Below are positions 24,642-36,034 of a stretch of DNA of 64,000 nt, one piece after another (the stretch's first letter is position 1; every line of letters begins with the position of its first letter). A model generated the notes under the pieces. The model ran no database searches and was not told where the DNA came from. It saw only the letters and a list, made by a program, of their open reading frames with translations. The stretch is from Nectonema munidae (Eukaryota; Nematomorpha; Nectonematoida; Nectonematidae), in NCBI GenBank assembly GCA_030549495.1, contig JAUIRK010000144.1, positions 124,001-188,000 of the forward strand, given 5' to 3'. Position numbers and translations under genes: made by a program.

Positions 24642-24768
24642 TTACCGCTTTAAGGACCACTGTGTTAGCGTCCCAAAAAGTGAAAGTCGTCTGCTTTAAA
24701 TATATAAAATTCCATTGAAAAAGAAAACAGACGATTAGTCCTCAAAATTTTGGTACTCAAAGAGTTAG
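24642..24768 (+). mobile_element. piggyBac-type MITE, subfamily B, eroded (copy B4)
   Basis: The core is intact (GTCGTCTGCTTTAAATATA, ATTCCATTGAAAAAG, ACAGACGATTAGTCCTC). Both TTAA edges have changed (TTAC, TTAG) and the palindrome has decayed. Confidence 0.68.
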
Positions 24769-25012
24769 AGCGTGAAGATTGGATCTCAATGGTTAACTTT
24801 AAAGTGATTGAGGGTCCATTTAACCAAACTCTATAAAATTTTAAAATAAAAATTTTACCTAAAAAGAAACAAAATTTTGGGTTGGGAAACTTTTTTACAA
24901 AAGTCAAAAAATAAGGGCCACCCTATTCTTCAAGCTTGGTAGAGTTTGGCCAACAATTTTTAAAATATACCTTACATAAGTTTTGGAACTTTTTTTTCTT
25001 ATTTTTTCAATA

Positions 25013-25143
25013 TTAACCTTTCGGAGATGGGGATTTTGAAGACTAATCGTCTGCTTTCTTATTTAATGCAATTTTATATATTTAAAGCAGACGATTTCCA
25101 TTTCTTGGGACACTAGTGTTTCACTTGCCCTCAAAGGATTTAA
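25013..25143 (-). mobile_element. piggyBac-type MITE, subfamily B (copy B5)
   Basis: TTAA at both edges. The palindrome block GGGACACTAGTGTTTC is at 25107-25122, with a perfect ACACTAGTGT centre. CTAATCGTCTGCTTTCTT and AAAGCAGACGATTT flank a TTTATATATTTAA centre. Confidence 0.8.
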
Positions 25144-25497
25144 GCTTCACATTATTCAATCGCAAATTCATTTATCATAACGTTTCTGTCTCTTATACCA
25201 CATAAGACTAGCACTATGTTATTTTAAACGATTAAGTTCAATCTTAAAAGTCGTTTATCTAATAGTTATTAAATATTTTCTAAATTACATTTTTAAAAGA
25301 TAAAAGCATTTACCACTGATTATATTTTACTTATTTTAACAATTTCATTATACATCTCAATTTTAGCAATGGCATTCTATCTTACATGCCCTATAACTAA
25401 AGAAAGAACCTTTTACATCTTCTGCACCTGATGATATTGCTTATCATAACACAAGAACACACAAAGTTGAAATTTCTGAGAAGGCAAAACTTCTTTA

Positions 25498-25613
25498 ATT
25501 ACCCTCTGAGGACCAGTGGGTCACCATTGACCCAAGAAATGAAAATCGTCTACTTTCCATTGAAAAAGAAAGCAGACGAATCCTCTTCAACATGTTGGTC
25601 CTCAAAAGGTTAA
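25498..25613 (+). mobile_element. piggyBac-type MITE, subfamily B (copy B6)
   Basis: Right edge TTAA, left edge TTAC beside a TTAA. Terminal repeat CCCTCTGAGGACCAGT / GGTCCTCAAAAGG. The palindrome GGGTCACCATTGACCC (25518-25533) has arms GGGTCA/TGACCC. Against the other B copies (GGGACA/TGTCCC) both arms carry a matching change, so symmetry is kept. Confidence 0.8.
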
Positions 25614-26929
25614 ATGTACAAGTTAACATGTGTCAGTCCTAAATAATTTTGAATGCGATAAAATTATGATATTCACAAAAGAAAGAAAAAAAACAAATTT
25701 ATGACGAAGTAAATTCGAACTAAAGTGCAAAAGGTTTTCCTCTACATGATTTTTTACTTATAGTATAATTACATAATGTTATATGAAAAGCGCCATAAAT
25801 ATTTTATTTAAGAGATAATAATTAATTGGCTTGGTCTTAATTGTCTACTTCAACTAAGTTTAATTAAGGCGTGCAAAGTAAGGATAGGCCACTAGCACCT
25901 CTTAAGTTAATTAACACTTTTGAGTTATATGAATATATCTTCCAAATCTTCAAGAGGTTGGAACAGGGAGATAATCCATTGTAATTTTTAGCACTATCTT
26001 CCGAAAAGTTAAAGGCATAGAGACGTTCAACAGCCTCTCATATTCGTATCGACTATAATGTATATTACATGCTATTACCATATACAAAGGTTTTCCTGTG
26101 TACTTAATTTAATATGTTTTAAAATAAAGTTTGCTCATTGTATGATTTGGTATAATAACAATGGAACGATAACGGTGTAAAAATCGTTAAAAGAATAGAA
26201 ACTACTTTCATTCTCTGTTGGAATTAGGGAGAAGTAGTAGAAAATAATTTCTAGTATAATTACTATATTTTCTACATCTCTAAGTTTAAGAGTAGTCAAC
26301 TTTATCGCATAAATTTGACTAAAAATAAATCATCATCTAAAAAATTGACTTCTAAAGATCTTTATTTTCAAAAATTGAAACTCTATAATTTTGTTGGCTC
26401 CGGCATAAGTTAGTTTGAATTGAGATGCAAAGTCTTCTTTGTTCCAACGCAAAGGGGAAGATCTTCAAAAAGGAAGATCAAATGAAAAATTGTGGTGGAA
26501 TGTTTTTTGCCAGAACCAATACGAATGAAAATTAAATTAGGAGGTGCATTTGTTCATGAAAATGCTTCAAAAGATAAATCTCCTTTCCAAATGCTATTTG
26601 GCCAAGAATCGCTATTGAGCATATTATAAAGAAGACATTTCAATTAAGAATGCCAAAAGATTATATACAAGAGTTGAGGGGAGGTATAAAGAATGTGCTA
26701 CATATGCGTTACAAGGGGCGAGAGTGTTTGAAATTTCAATAATTTCGCGTTAGATATATCAATGTTCTCTAATGATGTCTGCAGTAAATTTGTATGCAAG
26801 GATAGCTTGTTGTAGTGAGGACCACGTGGTTCGGTTCGCCCATAATGAACTGCTGGACGCTGAAAAGTCCCTGTCTAGTTGTTGTTGAAAAAGTCTGAGG
26901 TGTGGTTTCATCATCATGACTCTCTAGAG
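25614..26929. other. Intergenic DNA, nothing firm
   Basis: No supported gene. A faint integrase-like phrase near 26580 (SPFQMLFGQE) was considered and not accepted. Confidence 0.4.
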
Positions 26930-27309
26930 CAGTGTTTCTCAACGTGATCCATGTGGAACCACATGGGGTCCACAATATTTTTAGAGGGGTCCGTATAAGA
27001 ATATTTCAAATTTAGAACCCAACAAAATTTTTTTTGCAAAAAGCTTATATTAAAAATGAAATTTAATTTTGTTGAGTAAACGTTCTGAAATTGAAAAAAT
27101 AATATATATTATGGCAAAAAGCACAGGCATATGTGGCGGCTTTCCCATCTTCATATCTTGTTGAATTGGGTTTGATAGCAAAAGTGATTAAAATATAATT
27201 TATTCTTAATTATCAACTTAAAAGCGTTCAGACTAATTCTTTATCTGTATTCAAAAAGTCTAAACAGACTAAATGTTATTTATAAAGGAGATCTAAGATG
27301 GTCATTGAC

Positions 27310-27448
27310 TTAACCCATTTAAGACCAAGCAAAGCAGACGATATCTAAAAAAAACGCAGACGATTTATATTCAAAGTCATTGAAAAAAGCAGTCGAAGAT
27401 GAAATTACTTATGTTCCAAAATAGGAACATTGGTCGTAAATGGGTTAA
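27310..27448 (-). mobile_element. piggyBac-type MITE, subfamily A (copy A1)
   Basis: 139 bp with TTAA at both edges and CCCATTTA terminal repeats. ATGTTCCAAAATAGGAACAT is at 27411-27430; its 16-nt core (27413-27428) starts 20 bp from the right TTAA. It is nearly identical to copies A2-A5, which implies recent amplification. Nested inside the 3.1-kb hAT. Confidence 0.92.
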
Positions 27449-28397
27449 TTGGAACCTGACTTATCATGTTAGCCTCAAGACTAGGGTGATCCATCTGTCT
27501 CCCACTAAAAGATTTTCGCTCTTTTTGTAACAACTCGCATTTGTTCTCATACGAGAACTGAGCAATCCTAAAGAATTTGGAGCGCGTAGGACGTCATCCT
27601 TGCTTGCACATATTGATTCTTTTTTTGTGTCCAATCTGATATTTTCGGAAATTTCAGCTATATAGCGTACTATTGTAAAGAAAATATTGAATTTGACTTA
27701 AATTTTATTTTTAAATCGCAGAACAAACAGAGAAAGAAAAATATAAAACGCCAAACTGTACTTTATTTGATCACAAATTCCACTATTTTATCAAATTACA
27801 GCAAAAAATATCAGTCTTGAAAAAACATATTCCACTGAGACACCAGAATCGTAACTAACACTAAGCACAAATGCAGATGACAAAGAATCTTGCTAGAGTC
27901 AGTAAAACATGTATATTTTTATTCACTTTCTGGTGTAGAAGTGGGATTTTGCTCAGCTTCAATGACCTGCATATAAATTTGGAAGGACACATCTTTCTTT
28001 TTCCACACGCAAGAAGTCTGCACAAAGCTTCACTGACATCTCAGCATCTTCATGTCACCTTGAAATAGCGAAAAAGCTCAGAAGCTTTCTTGTATGCAGC
28101 ATTTTCTGGCCACTGTTGAGGAGGTTAGTTCATAAATTCAGGTAAGAAGCGAAGAATCTTGAAAAATATCTAGGATGCAGGTGTCACGAGATCACTTAAC
28201 TTTTCGGCATCAATCTTGACTGAAAATAGATCAGGTTTGCCATAGCCAGTTCCATGATGCCACACAGACTAAGGTTCTGCTTCATTATCGACATCATCTG
28301 CTTGTTATAGGATCGCCTTAGCTAGTATCTTTCTTGCAATTTTATAGATTATAGTCCTATAAAACAATTCGGACCATTTCAGAGTGTAGGTTATGAT

Positions 28398-29093
28398 TAG
28401 GGTGTCCACCCCGGGATTCCTCGTCCTCGAGTCCCCGGGGAATCGTGAAATTTCAAAATTCTCGTCCTCGAAAAAAATTTTTAAATTTCCTCGGGGAATT
28501 TTTGAAAAAAAAATTTTGTCGAATCCGACAACAAAAATATCGAAGTAACGGAGAAGAAAGATGAAACATTAATCGTTAGCAACCAAAAAACAGAGAAGAA
28601 ATGCGTGAAGGAGGAATTGGACGAATTTCTGAAGATTAATGAAAATGAAAAACGTGAAACTAAAAGCAAGATTTCAAGCATAGAGGAAATAATGAAAAAA
28701 ACATTTGACCTTTATTTAGAAACAAATAGGAGGCCCGAAGTTTTAGAAACTTTATTCAAAAATTTAAAGAGCATAAAACCAACTTCTGTGGATGCCGAAA
28801 GAGTGTTTTCGTCAATGGGTTATTTTTCTACAAAAATAAGAAACCAGTTGAATGATGAAACTTTGAACGCTCTAATTTTTCTTAGATATTTTTTTAAAAA
28901 ATAAATCTTTTATGCATTTAAATTTTTTTCAATAAAAATCTTATATGAGACTTTTAAATTTTCTTTTCTGAACAGTTTTTACTGTAAAAAAATCGCTTTT
29001 TCTTCCCCAGGGAATCCCCGGGGAAATTTTCAAAAATTACGAGGTCCTCGTTCCCCGGGGAATGAAAAAAAAGACTTTAAAGTGGACACACTA
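28398..29093 (+). mobile_element. Second hAT element nested in the 3.1-kb hAT
   Basis: Ends TAGGGTGTCCAC and GTGGACACACTA, with GC-rich subterminal repeats (CCCCGGGGAAT) in inverted orientation. Perfect 8-bp target duplication GTTATGAT (28390-28397 and 29094-29101). 696 bp, carrying only the last part of a transposase gene, so internally deleted. Confidence 0.92.
28605..28904 (+). pseudogene. hAT transposase C-terminal (hATC dimerisation) fragment
   Basis: An open stretch ending SVDAERVFSSMGYFSTKIRN, then LNDETLNALIFLRYFF. This is the hATC signature (S..ERVFS..G...T..R..L....L..L.FL). The N-terminal zinc finger and catalytic core are absent. It lies wholly inside the 696-bp element and is in the expected orientation for that element's own transposase. 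Confidence 0.88.
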
Positions 29094-30054
29094 GTTATGA
29101 TATCTAAATGCCTTAAGGGATGATTTTGAAGCTGCTTAATCTATATCATCTCATAATCCTTCAAGACTCTGTGTCCATTGCGCGAGCTGATGTTGCAAGT
29201 GAGCACTCAAACCACCATGTTGTAGACATATGAGAAAAAGTTTACAATGCGCTGCAACTGGGTAATGTATGCCTTGGACGCAATTCCAGGAGGAAGGGTG
29301 TCTTGAAGCACGTAGCAATAGACCTGCTTTCCCATTCATTTTGTTTTATGGACAGCTCCAGGCTTCAGGAATTAAAATTTTCGCACATATGTCTCCCTCC
29401 ATAAGATCAAGACATTCCTTGTAGTCTCCTCTGTCTTAAGCTTTTACATCGGGTATATTCTGCATGAGCTTTCGTGCAAGGCCGGTCTGAGATTCAGCAA
29501 ATTCACCCAGTTTTAAAGTCTCTTGTGTTGTAAATGCTTATGGAGTCGCATCAAATCCTTGCCCCGCCCCCTCCCACAGAAACGTTTGAACAAGTTTGTG
29601 TCGTTAGAACTGGATACTTCAACCTGAGAAGAGGCCGGCCCAGTTTCGTCTGTACACTCACGCACTCTGCTGTCATGGCGGTGTTGGTTGAAGTAGTATC
29701 GAATACCATACTGCCAATTTTTTCAGTATTCCTATCTGTTATTAAATAAAAATTAATTTATATGATGAAAAATTTTCTAATAAAAATTTCCACTTTTTTG
29801 ACTTAATAAAAATATATTTTATAAGTTTTTACTAATTTTTAATATATAAGCAGAGTTAAAAATATATACAACATAAAATTAATTGAGTAAACAAATAAAA
29901 AATGACGATTAAGAAAGTCTTACTTATTCATATATTTTTGATAAATATAACCAAAATAAAATTGGAAGCAATAAAAAACAAGGGATCCACAAAAGATTTT
30001 TCAGTTCGAAAAGTCTTCACAAGAGTAAAAAGGTTAAGAATCACTGCTCTAGAC

Positions 30055-31040
30055 GTTGACTTGAAATTAAGTCGAATTATAAATTTGGAATTAAAAAAAG
30101 TTGTTAATTATATTTGCAGAAGTATAGAAGTTACGAATAAATAAATATCGCGCCTTTATTTTATACTCTTTATAACACTAAATGTGAAAATATATATAAT
30201 GAAAAATTAACGAAATCAAAACAATGGCTACGTAAAAATATTTTGGCTGTCTTTATCGCTAATTTCAAAAATGTTTACTTCATTGTCGTTATCGTTATAA
30301 ACAAAGAAAAGGTCGTTATTTTCTTTTTATATTTCCAACGAGATCGAACAAATGAACTTATTAACGTGAATGTAGAGAAAAAACATAGCCAAGCAAAGTT
30401 GAAGTTTGAACCAGGGGTAAAACGAATTGCAATCGTGAACAAGACGAATATAACTAGATAATATTTAATAGATAATAAAAACTTACGAATAATCTATCAT
30501 TTGTATTAAAAACGAATTTTACAAATTAAATCTTGATTGAAAAAATCTGACCAAGCATCCGTTACTAATTTGATTAACACTTTCAGACATTTTACACCTT
30601 TTTATTAAAAAAAAAAAGACATTTTGAATTAAAAATTTTAATGATATTTTTAGAGAGAATTTCATTCTCATTCAAAATTTTGATTGAAATTTTAAATAAA
30701 AATATGGATATAAAAACTTCGTTCAAAAAATTATGTAGCAATGCAATAAAAAAGAGAAATTTTCAGAAATAAATCAGAAATTACATTTTTATTTTTACGG
30801 TTTAATTGTGAGAATTGAATCCTGAAATGAAATTAGCATTATTGATTTAGAAGAAAAAATTTTTTCTTAATTTGAAATATATTTTTGTATAAAATTTCAT
30901 AACCATCAATCAAGAAAAAGGAAGTAATATTATTGCCTTACTTATTTGATATGATTGACGTTCTTTGCGTTAATGCTCATATAAAAATTGGCAAAGACTA
31001 GTATAAAAAATTTTCTAAAGCTGTAGTTCATTAACATTAG
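30055..31040. other. Intergenic AT-rich DNA
   Basis: No gene or repeat recognised. A plus-strand open frame at 30243-30461 is lysine-, asparagine- and valine-rich and matches nothing known. Confidence 0.4.
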
Positions 31041-31190
31041 GGTGCGTGAGTAAGGTTGGTTAGATACTCGGTTTCGATAACTCAAGGTCTTGGGTTCGAT
31101 CCCGCATCAAGCCTTCTTTATTCATATTTCGATACACGCGGCCCATTTGTACCTTCTCGGTGAAAACACCCCAAGGTGCATTTACCTTTA
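31041..31190 (+). mobile_element. tRNA-derived SINE (copy 2)
   Basis: GTAAGGTTGGTTAGATACTC, GGTCTTGGGTTCGATCCCGC (perfect box B), body CTTCTCGGTGAAAACACCCC and tail TTTACCTTTA. Several substitutions against copies 1 and 3, so probably an older insertion. Confidence 0.82.
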
Positions 31191-32121
31191 TCATGACAAG
31201 ATACATAAATCTAAAAATAGAGTGAATCAGCGTTTGAATGATATGGTCTTTCTACAAAAGTTAATTTAGCTACAACCTCAGCATCTAATCCAAAAAATGC
31301 TAAAATGGATAAAGACAGCACGAGTGTTTTGTTTAAATTCGCTAAATTTGTCTATTCTGGACACATAAATAACGAATATTTTGTCTCGATTGTTAATAAA
31401 TATTTGTTTTTAAAATACTTTTACCAGAGATTTATATTAATTTTGTAAATTTTTGGGTATAAAAAGTTGAATTTAGGTGATGTATCCGTTTTAACTAATA
31501 TATTTGTCTTGTAAACAGTTGCAGTTCAGTTTTAGTTTATTCATTCGTTTACATCTAAATACGCTATATAAATAAGTCTATTTGAATAATAATAATCATC
31601 AATCGAATAAAATTTTGTTCACATTTTTTACTTCGTAACAACATAAACCATAAGTTTTTTGTAATACGGCTTAGAGATTGCGCCTCACAGAGAATTTCTT
31701 TGAAAATTATAGGAAATGGCGTAAACAAACAGGCTAAAATTGTTTTATTTGCGATGCTTTTAGTTGTGGTATTTGCAATTTAATTAAGAAACAAATAATT
31801 TTATATATAAATATTATTATTACATTTTTGCTCTTTCTAATCTTTATATTTTCATAATAATGAACTATGAGTCATTTAAAAGGTTTAGATATTTTGAATA
31901 TATGATTTCTTTCTGCAAAAATATTTTTTTCAAATTTAGATTCGATAGTTTTTGTAAAATATTAAAAGTGAAATAATTTTAACTTTCTAAAACAAACTAT
32001 TTGATATATACAAATTTTAAATTTCTTAAAAGGAGTTCTTTTAAAAAATTCTATTACCTTAAAATATTTTTTAAGTTATTTTAAAAAATATTTTTACAAG
32101 AGTTCTTTTAAACCCTAATTA
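31191..32121. other. Intergenic AT-rich DNA
   Basis: Nothing recognised apart from A+T-rich low-complexity sequence. Confidence 0.4.
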
Positions 32122-32371
32122 CAGTGACGAACCAAGAAAGATGGACCACCCTGAACAGAGAATTTGTTTGTACTAATATATTATCAATAAAATTTTAATC
32201 GAGATATTTTAGACTCAAATAGTAATGTTATAATCGTTTGCTACACGTTTTATTCCAATGTTTCATACCTATATATATCTGTATTATCTATATACCTGTG
32301 TTGTTTTAAATTTTGAGGGGTCGCAAAATTAGCATCCGCCTGAGGCGGAATTAAAGTTAGGTACGCCACTG
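32122..32371. mobile_element. hAT-like MITE (250 bp)
   Basis: CAGTGACGAACC at the left and GGTACGCCACTG at the right form imperfect terminal inverted repeats of hAT type. A GGGGTCGC motif lies inside the right end. I see no clear 8-bp duplication, so the call rests on the ends alone. Confidence 0.5.
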
Positions 32372-33059
32372 GCCAGATTTTATAGTGTTAAGACACTAGG
32401 GTTATACCTTGCATATATATTATTTTTAACTATCAAAAAATCTTGTCAAATATAAATTTATTTTATTACATATAAAAAATTTTACCAAACAAAATAGATA
32501 AAATGTGTTGAAAATTAAATTTAAATCATTTCTAAGCCAAAAGCATTGGACGAAACCTAAATAAAAAAACTTTTCAAATAATAAAAATTTTCCAAAACGC
32601 AATATTTTCTTTTTAAATACTGAACAATAATTTCAATTTATTGATTTAAATATAAACAATTAACTAAATTGGAAAAACAATAGAACCTGAATTTTCTACA
32701 AAAATAAATTCCCGAGAAACTAAATTTTTCAATCTATTTATGTTTTGTTCAGTCTTGTAAATTTAACAATGGCCTTTTTTGGTTTCCAAGTAACACATGA
32801 TGTATTATTTTTCGTTATGTGTTGTTTTGCCCGAACATGTAATAAATATCATTCATTCGATTTGCCTTTTAAATAACAGTTCTTAAAATATGCCATCATT
32901 CTAACCAACATAAACAAAGAGGACAGATTCATTGATCTCGTCTAAATGTAAGGTAATAATTTTGTGAGAATGTGAAAAATGTTTCATATTATCAGAGGAA
33001 TTGTTTTTTTTAATTTCTTTGGGTGATTAGCAATAAGAAGAGATACAATTTATGATATA

Positions 33060-34540
33060 CATAAATCATCCATAATTGGTTGTAAAGTGCCTTTAGCAAG
33101 ATCATCGATACCATACCTCGTCACCGTAACACCTTTCAAGGGCATCAGAGTCTATACTCGTTCAGCAATGGAAAAGCCTGGATCTTCTGAATTTCTTCAT
33201 AAGTTGATGAACGGAGTTTTTGGACACTTTCTTCAAGAAGGGTTCATGTCCATAATTTCTGATGATCTGTTTGTTGGAGGTAATACCGTTGATGATCTTC
33301 ATCACAAATGGTCCAGAGTACTAAAAGACTTTCGTAAAACGATTTAAATCTTTCCGCTTCCAAACCATTGTTTTTCCAAAAACAACCGTATTTTTAGGTT
33401 GGAAATGGAGTAAAGGTACAATAACACCTAGAGCCTACAGAGCATTATCACGTTGTTTACTAAGATATTCCTCCATACTCTCACCCTTGGAATCAGCCAT
33501 CAAATAACTTAAAGGAAATCAAAAAATTGCTTGGACAAAGGAGTTGGAGAATCCATTTGGGGAGGCACACAGTATGGTGAGATCTGCAGAAGTTTTAACG
33601 ATCCCAAGATCAATGGACTATCTTATAATCACAGTGGATGCTCTCCCACTCAACAAAGGCTCAGGAGCTACTCTTCTTCTACAAAGGAATGGTAAAAAAA
33701 ACTTGCAGAGTTTTTTTGCTTCAAGCTAAAAGACCACTAAATCAACAGGTTTCCATGTGAGCTTGAAGCCTTAGCCATATCCACAGCAGTGAAGCATTTC
33801 ACCCCATACATAAAGGAGTCTAAATTCACAACAAATGTTTTGACAGACTCAAAACCATTTGTTGAAGCATATCGTCGTTTACAACAAGGATATTTTTCTT
33901 CGTCTACAAAAGTTTCATTTCTAACAAATCTTAATGGAGTTAACGTTGAATATGTCATATCCGTGGCTCCGACAATTTGACTAGTGATTTCCCTTCACGC
34001 AACCCACTCTCTTGTCATGTAAGAAACTGCCAAATCTGTAGTTTTGTTGAAGAATCCATAACTTCTGTTATAAATACAATGAAAGTTGATGATGTGCTAG
34101 GAGGAAGATCAAAAATCCCATTTACTAACAGGTTGGCATGGGGAGCATTACAAAAGAAGTGTCAAATCCTGAGAAAAGTAGATGCACATTTGAGGAATGG
34201 AATAAAACCTTCCCAAAAAGAAAAATGTACTGATGTAAAAAGATTGCTAGGTGTGGTCACCATTGACAAAAGAGGTATACTAATAGTACAAAAATCTACA
34301 CCCTTTTCAACAGCAAAACAGCTTATTGTAATCCCAAGAGTTTATCTTCCAGTAATAAATTCAATGAAGATGTCAAAGAATCATGTAGTATTTGTCCCTC
34401 AATCAAATACATTCCTGAAGAAATTTGCCAATAAACTCAAACCCTCAGAGGATCAAAACCTGGAGATTTCTATCACAGAGGAAATGTCGATGATAAAATG
34501 CTTTTGTACTGCATTTTGTTGCATTTTTGTGTTTTAGACC
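33060..34540 (+). mobile_element. LTR-class retroelement pol fossil
   Basis: Broken remnant of a retroelement polyprotein. In order it shows the second half of a reverse transcriptase (VTPFKGIRVYTRSAM, ISDDLFVGGN with the Asp-Asp pair), an RNase H-like segment (DALPLNKGSGATLL, LTDSKPFVEAYRRL), and a Cys-rich stretch (CHVRNCQICSF) leading into a basic region. The order suits LTR retrotransposons and their relatives, but the exact clade is not clear. No long terminal repeats are visible. It carries a few breaks and is partial at both ends; the moderate number of lesions suggests an insertion of intermediate age. Confidence 0.7.
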
Positions 34541-35133
34541 ATTTTATGAAGTACATTTTTTGTGATTGTGAAGTTTATTGGCGGTAAAGAAGAGGATAAA
34601 GCTTCTCAAAAGATAAAAGGAAATTTATAGAATTGAATAAACCAAAAACATATAAATATAAACAATTGAGTGTACATTTTCAAAACTTTCATAAACTTAA
34701 CAAATTTTATGCTTAAGATAATCACTTAAAAAATATACATTACTTTAAAAAAATCAAGTTTTCTACTTTATAGAGTAAAAAAGTAGGGACTTTGACATTT
34801 TAGTTAATCCAAAATTTAAGCCAAAAAATATTTACAGCTTTGGCTTATTGACAATTCTGGTGTATTTAATAACAATCTGACATTATTTGAAAAATAAAGT
34901 TTTGCAAAGTTTGAACTTGGTAGAAACTTTTAAACAAAGTTATTTTTAAGTTTGTCGCTTGAAGCATTCTGATTGGTTGAAATTATTTATATGTTTTGTA
35001 TGTATTTTTATATGGTGTAATAGAAAAATACACAGAAAAGATACAATTATTCTAAAAACTGACCACCATACCATATAACACTATTAGCAACTAATCAGAC
35101 CATATAAAAAATACACACTACCAAGAATTCTAT
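34541..35133. other. AT-rich DNA, perhaps the body of a small Helitron-like element
   Basis: No gene. TTCTGATTGGTTGA at about 34966 and the hairpin at 35134 could be parts of one non-autonomous element, but its left edge was not found. Confidence 0.3.
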
Positions 35134-35172
35134 GTTTCGAGCGAAGCGAGAAACGACCACGGGACCGGCTAG
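35134..35172 (+). mobile_element. Helitron-like 3' terminus
   Basis: An imperfect hairpin (GTTTC...GAAAC around GCGAAGC) is followed about 15 bp later by CTAG and then T. Helitrons end with a short hairpin, then CTRR, and insert before T. A related phrase (GCGAAACGAAGCGAG) appears at about 63492. The left boundary (expected TC) was not found. Confidence 0.4.
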
Positions 35173-35579
35173 TTTAGCAGAATGCGGTTTTAGCAGTGTA
35201 AATGATCTGGTCCTGAAAAAATAAAATTCTTTAGATATTACCAAGCAAGGAGATTTAAGACTGAAGTTAACTCAATTTTTACCAAATATAAAATCTCTGC
35301 AACAAACGCCAAGCACAAGGATCTCACTAATTTTTCAATTAAATAAAGTTTTAATATAAAAAAGCATTTCGCATATCCTCATTTTTCCGAAGTGAACCAA
35401 AATAAACTTTGACTTTTTTAGAAATTTTTGTATTTGCTCATAACAATAAAAGGTTTATTTAATCACACGTCTTGATAAATCCCTTTTTGTATTATATCTA
35501 CTAAGAAAAATCGAGCCAGTAATGCAGTTGTAGTGAATAAAATTCTAGAAATTTTCATGAATAATATTTTTTATATAGG

Positions 35580-35642
35580 TGGGGCACGAAGTTTCGAGAG
35601 GCGTCTAGTGGGGCATGGACGTAAAAAGGTTGAGAAGCACTG
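35580..35642. mobile_element. hAT right end inserted in a hAT gene fragment
   Basis: GGTGGGGCACG...GGTTGAGAAGCACTG is a hAT right terminus. It is followed by GTCTAGAA, which is native sequence in the related transposase fragment at 47457. This marks the target site. The left end of the insertion was not found. Confidence 0.6.
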
Positions 35643-35757
35643 GTCTAGAAGAAATAATTTAATTTTTTTGTCTTTCGTGAAAAAATATACCAAAGAAATT
35701 GACATAAAAATATTTTCTACTACATCTTTTGCTACCATACTTCGTGACATTTCCTAA
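35643..35757 (+). pseudogene. hAT transposase C-terminal fragment
   Basis: SRRNNLIFLSFVKKYTKEID closely parallels SRRNNLIFFSFMKEYTKKID in the remnant at 46847-47566, so it is another copy of the same family. The part upstream of SRRNN is cut off by the hAT end at 35642. Confidence 0.65.
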
Positions 35758-36034
35758 AATTGATAGCTGCATCTTTTGATACCATTTTCATGGCAGTTGA
35801 ATGACCTTTTCATGAATAAATCTGTCAATCAAAATCAAAAGTTAAACTTTTTAAGCAAAATTCTAACAGTATCTCTAGTTAAGCTTATAACTTTGGTTCT
35901 ATATTATATACTCGTTTGAAAATTTATAAATATTTACAGTTTTGAACACATAACACTTTATAGTTTAAATTTTTTCAAAATCATGGTTACTTTTTGGGAA
36001 ATGTGTCGATCAAAATTTTGATTGATGAGAAATA
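35753..36034 (+). repeat. Dispersed repeat, copy 1
   Basis: About 280 bp (TAGCTGCATCTTTTGATACC to ATTTTGATTGATGAGAAATA) that recurs in the same orientation at 63716-64000 with many substitutions. It leads directly into the tandem repeat block at 36035. Confidence 0.85.

Larger units (their letters stand above)
26930..30046. mobile_element. hAT element, 3.1 kb, with two later insertions
   Basis: Left end CAGTGTTTCTCAACGTGATC, right end GGTTAAGAATCACTG, with GTCCAC/GATCCAC subterminal motifs. It is flanked by an 8-bp duplication with one mismatch (CTCTAGAG at 26922-26929, CTCTAGAC at 30047-30054). Inside it lie MITE A1 (27310-27448) and a second hAT (28398-29093). No transposase of the outer element itself could be recognised. 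Confidence 0.82.

Noticed and set aside
26490-26690. Tail of an LTR retroelement integrase (SPFQMLFGQE phrase)
   Set aside because: Only one short phrase resembles that region; no core motif or terminal repeats nearby, so not reported as an element.
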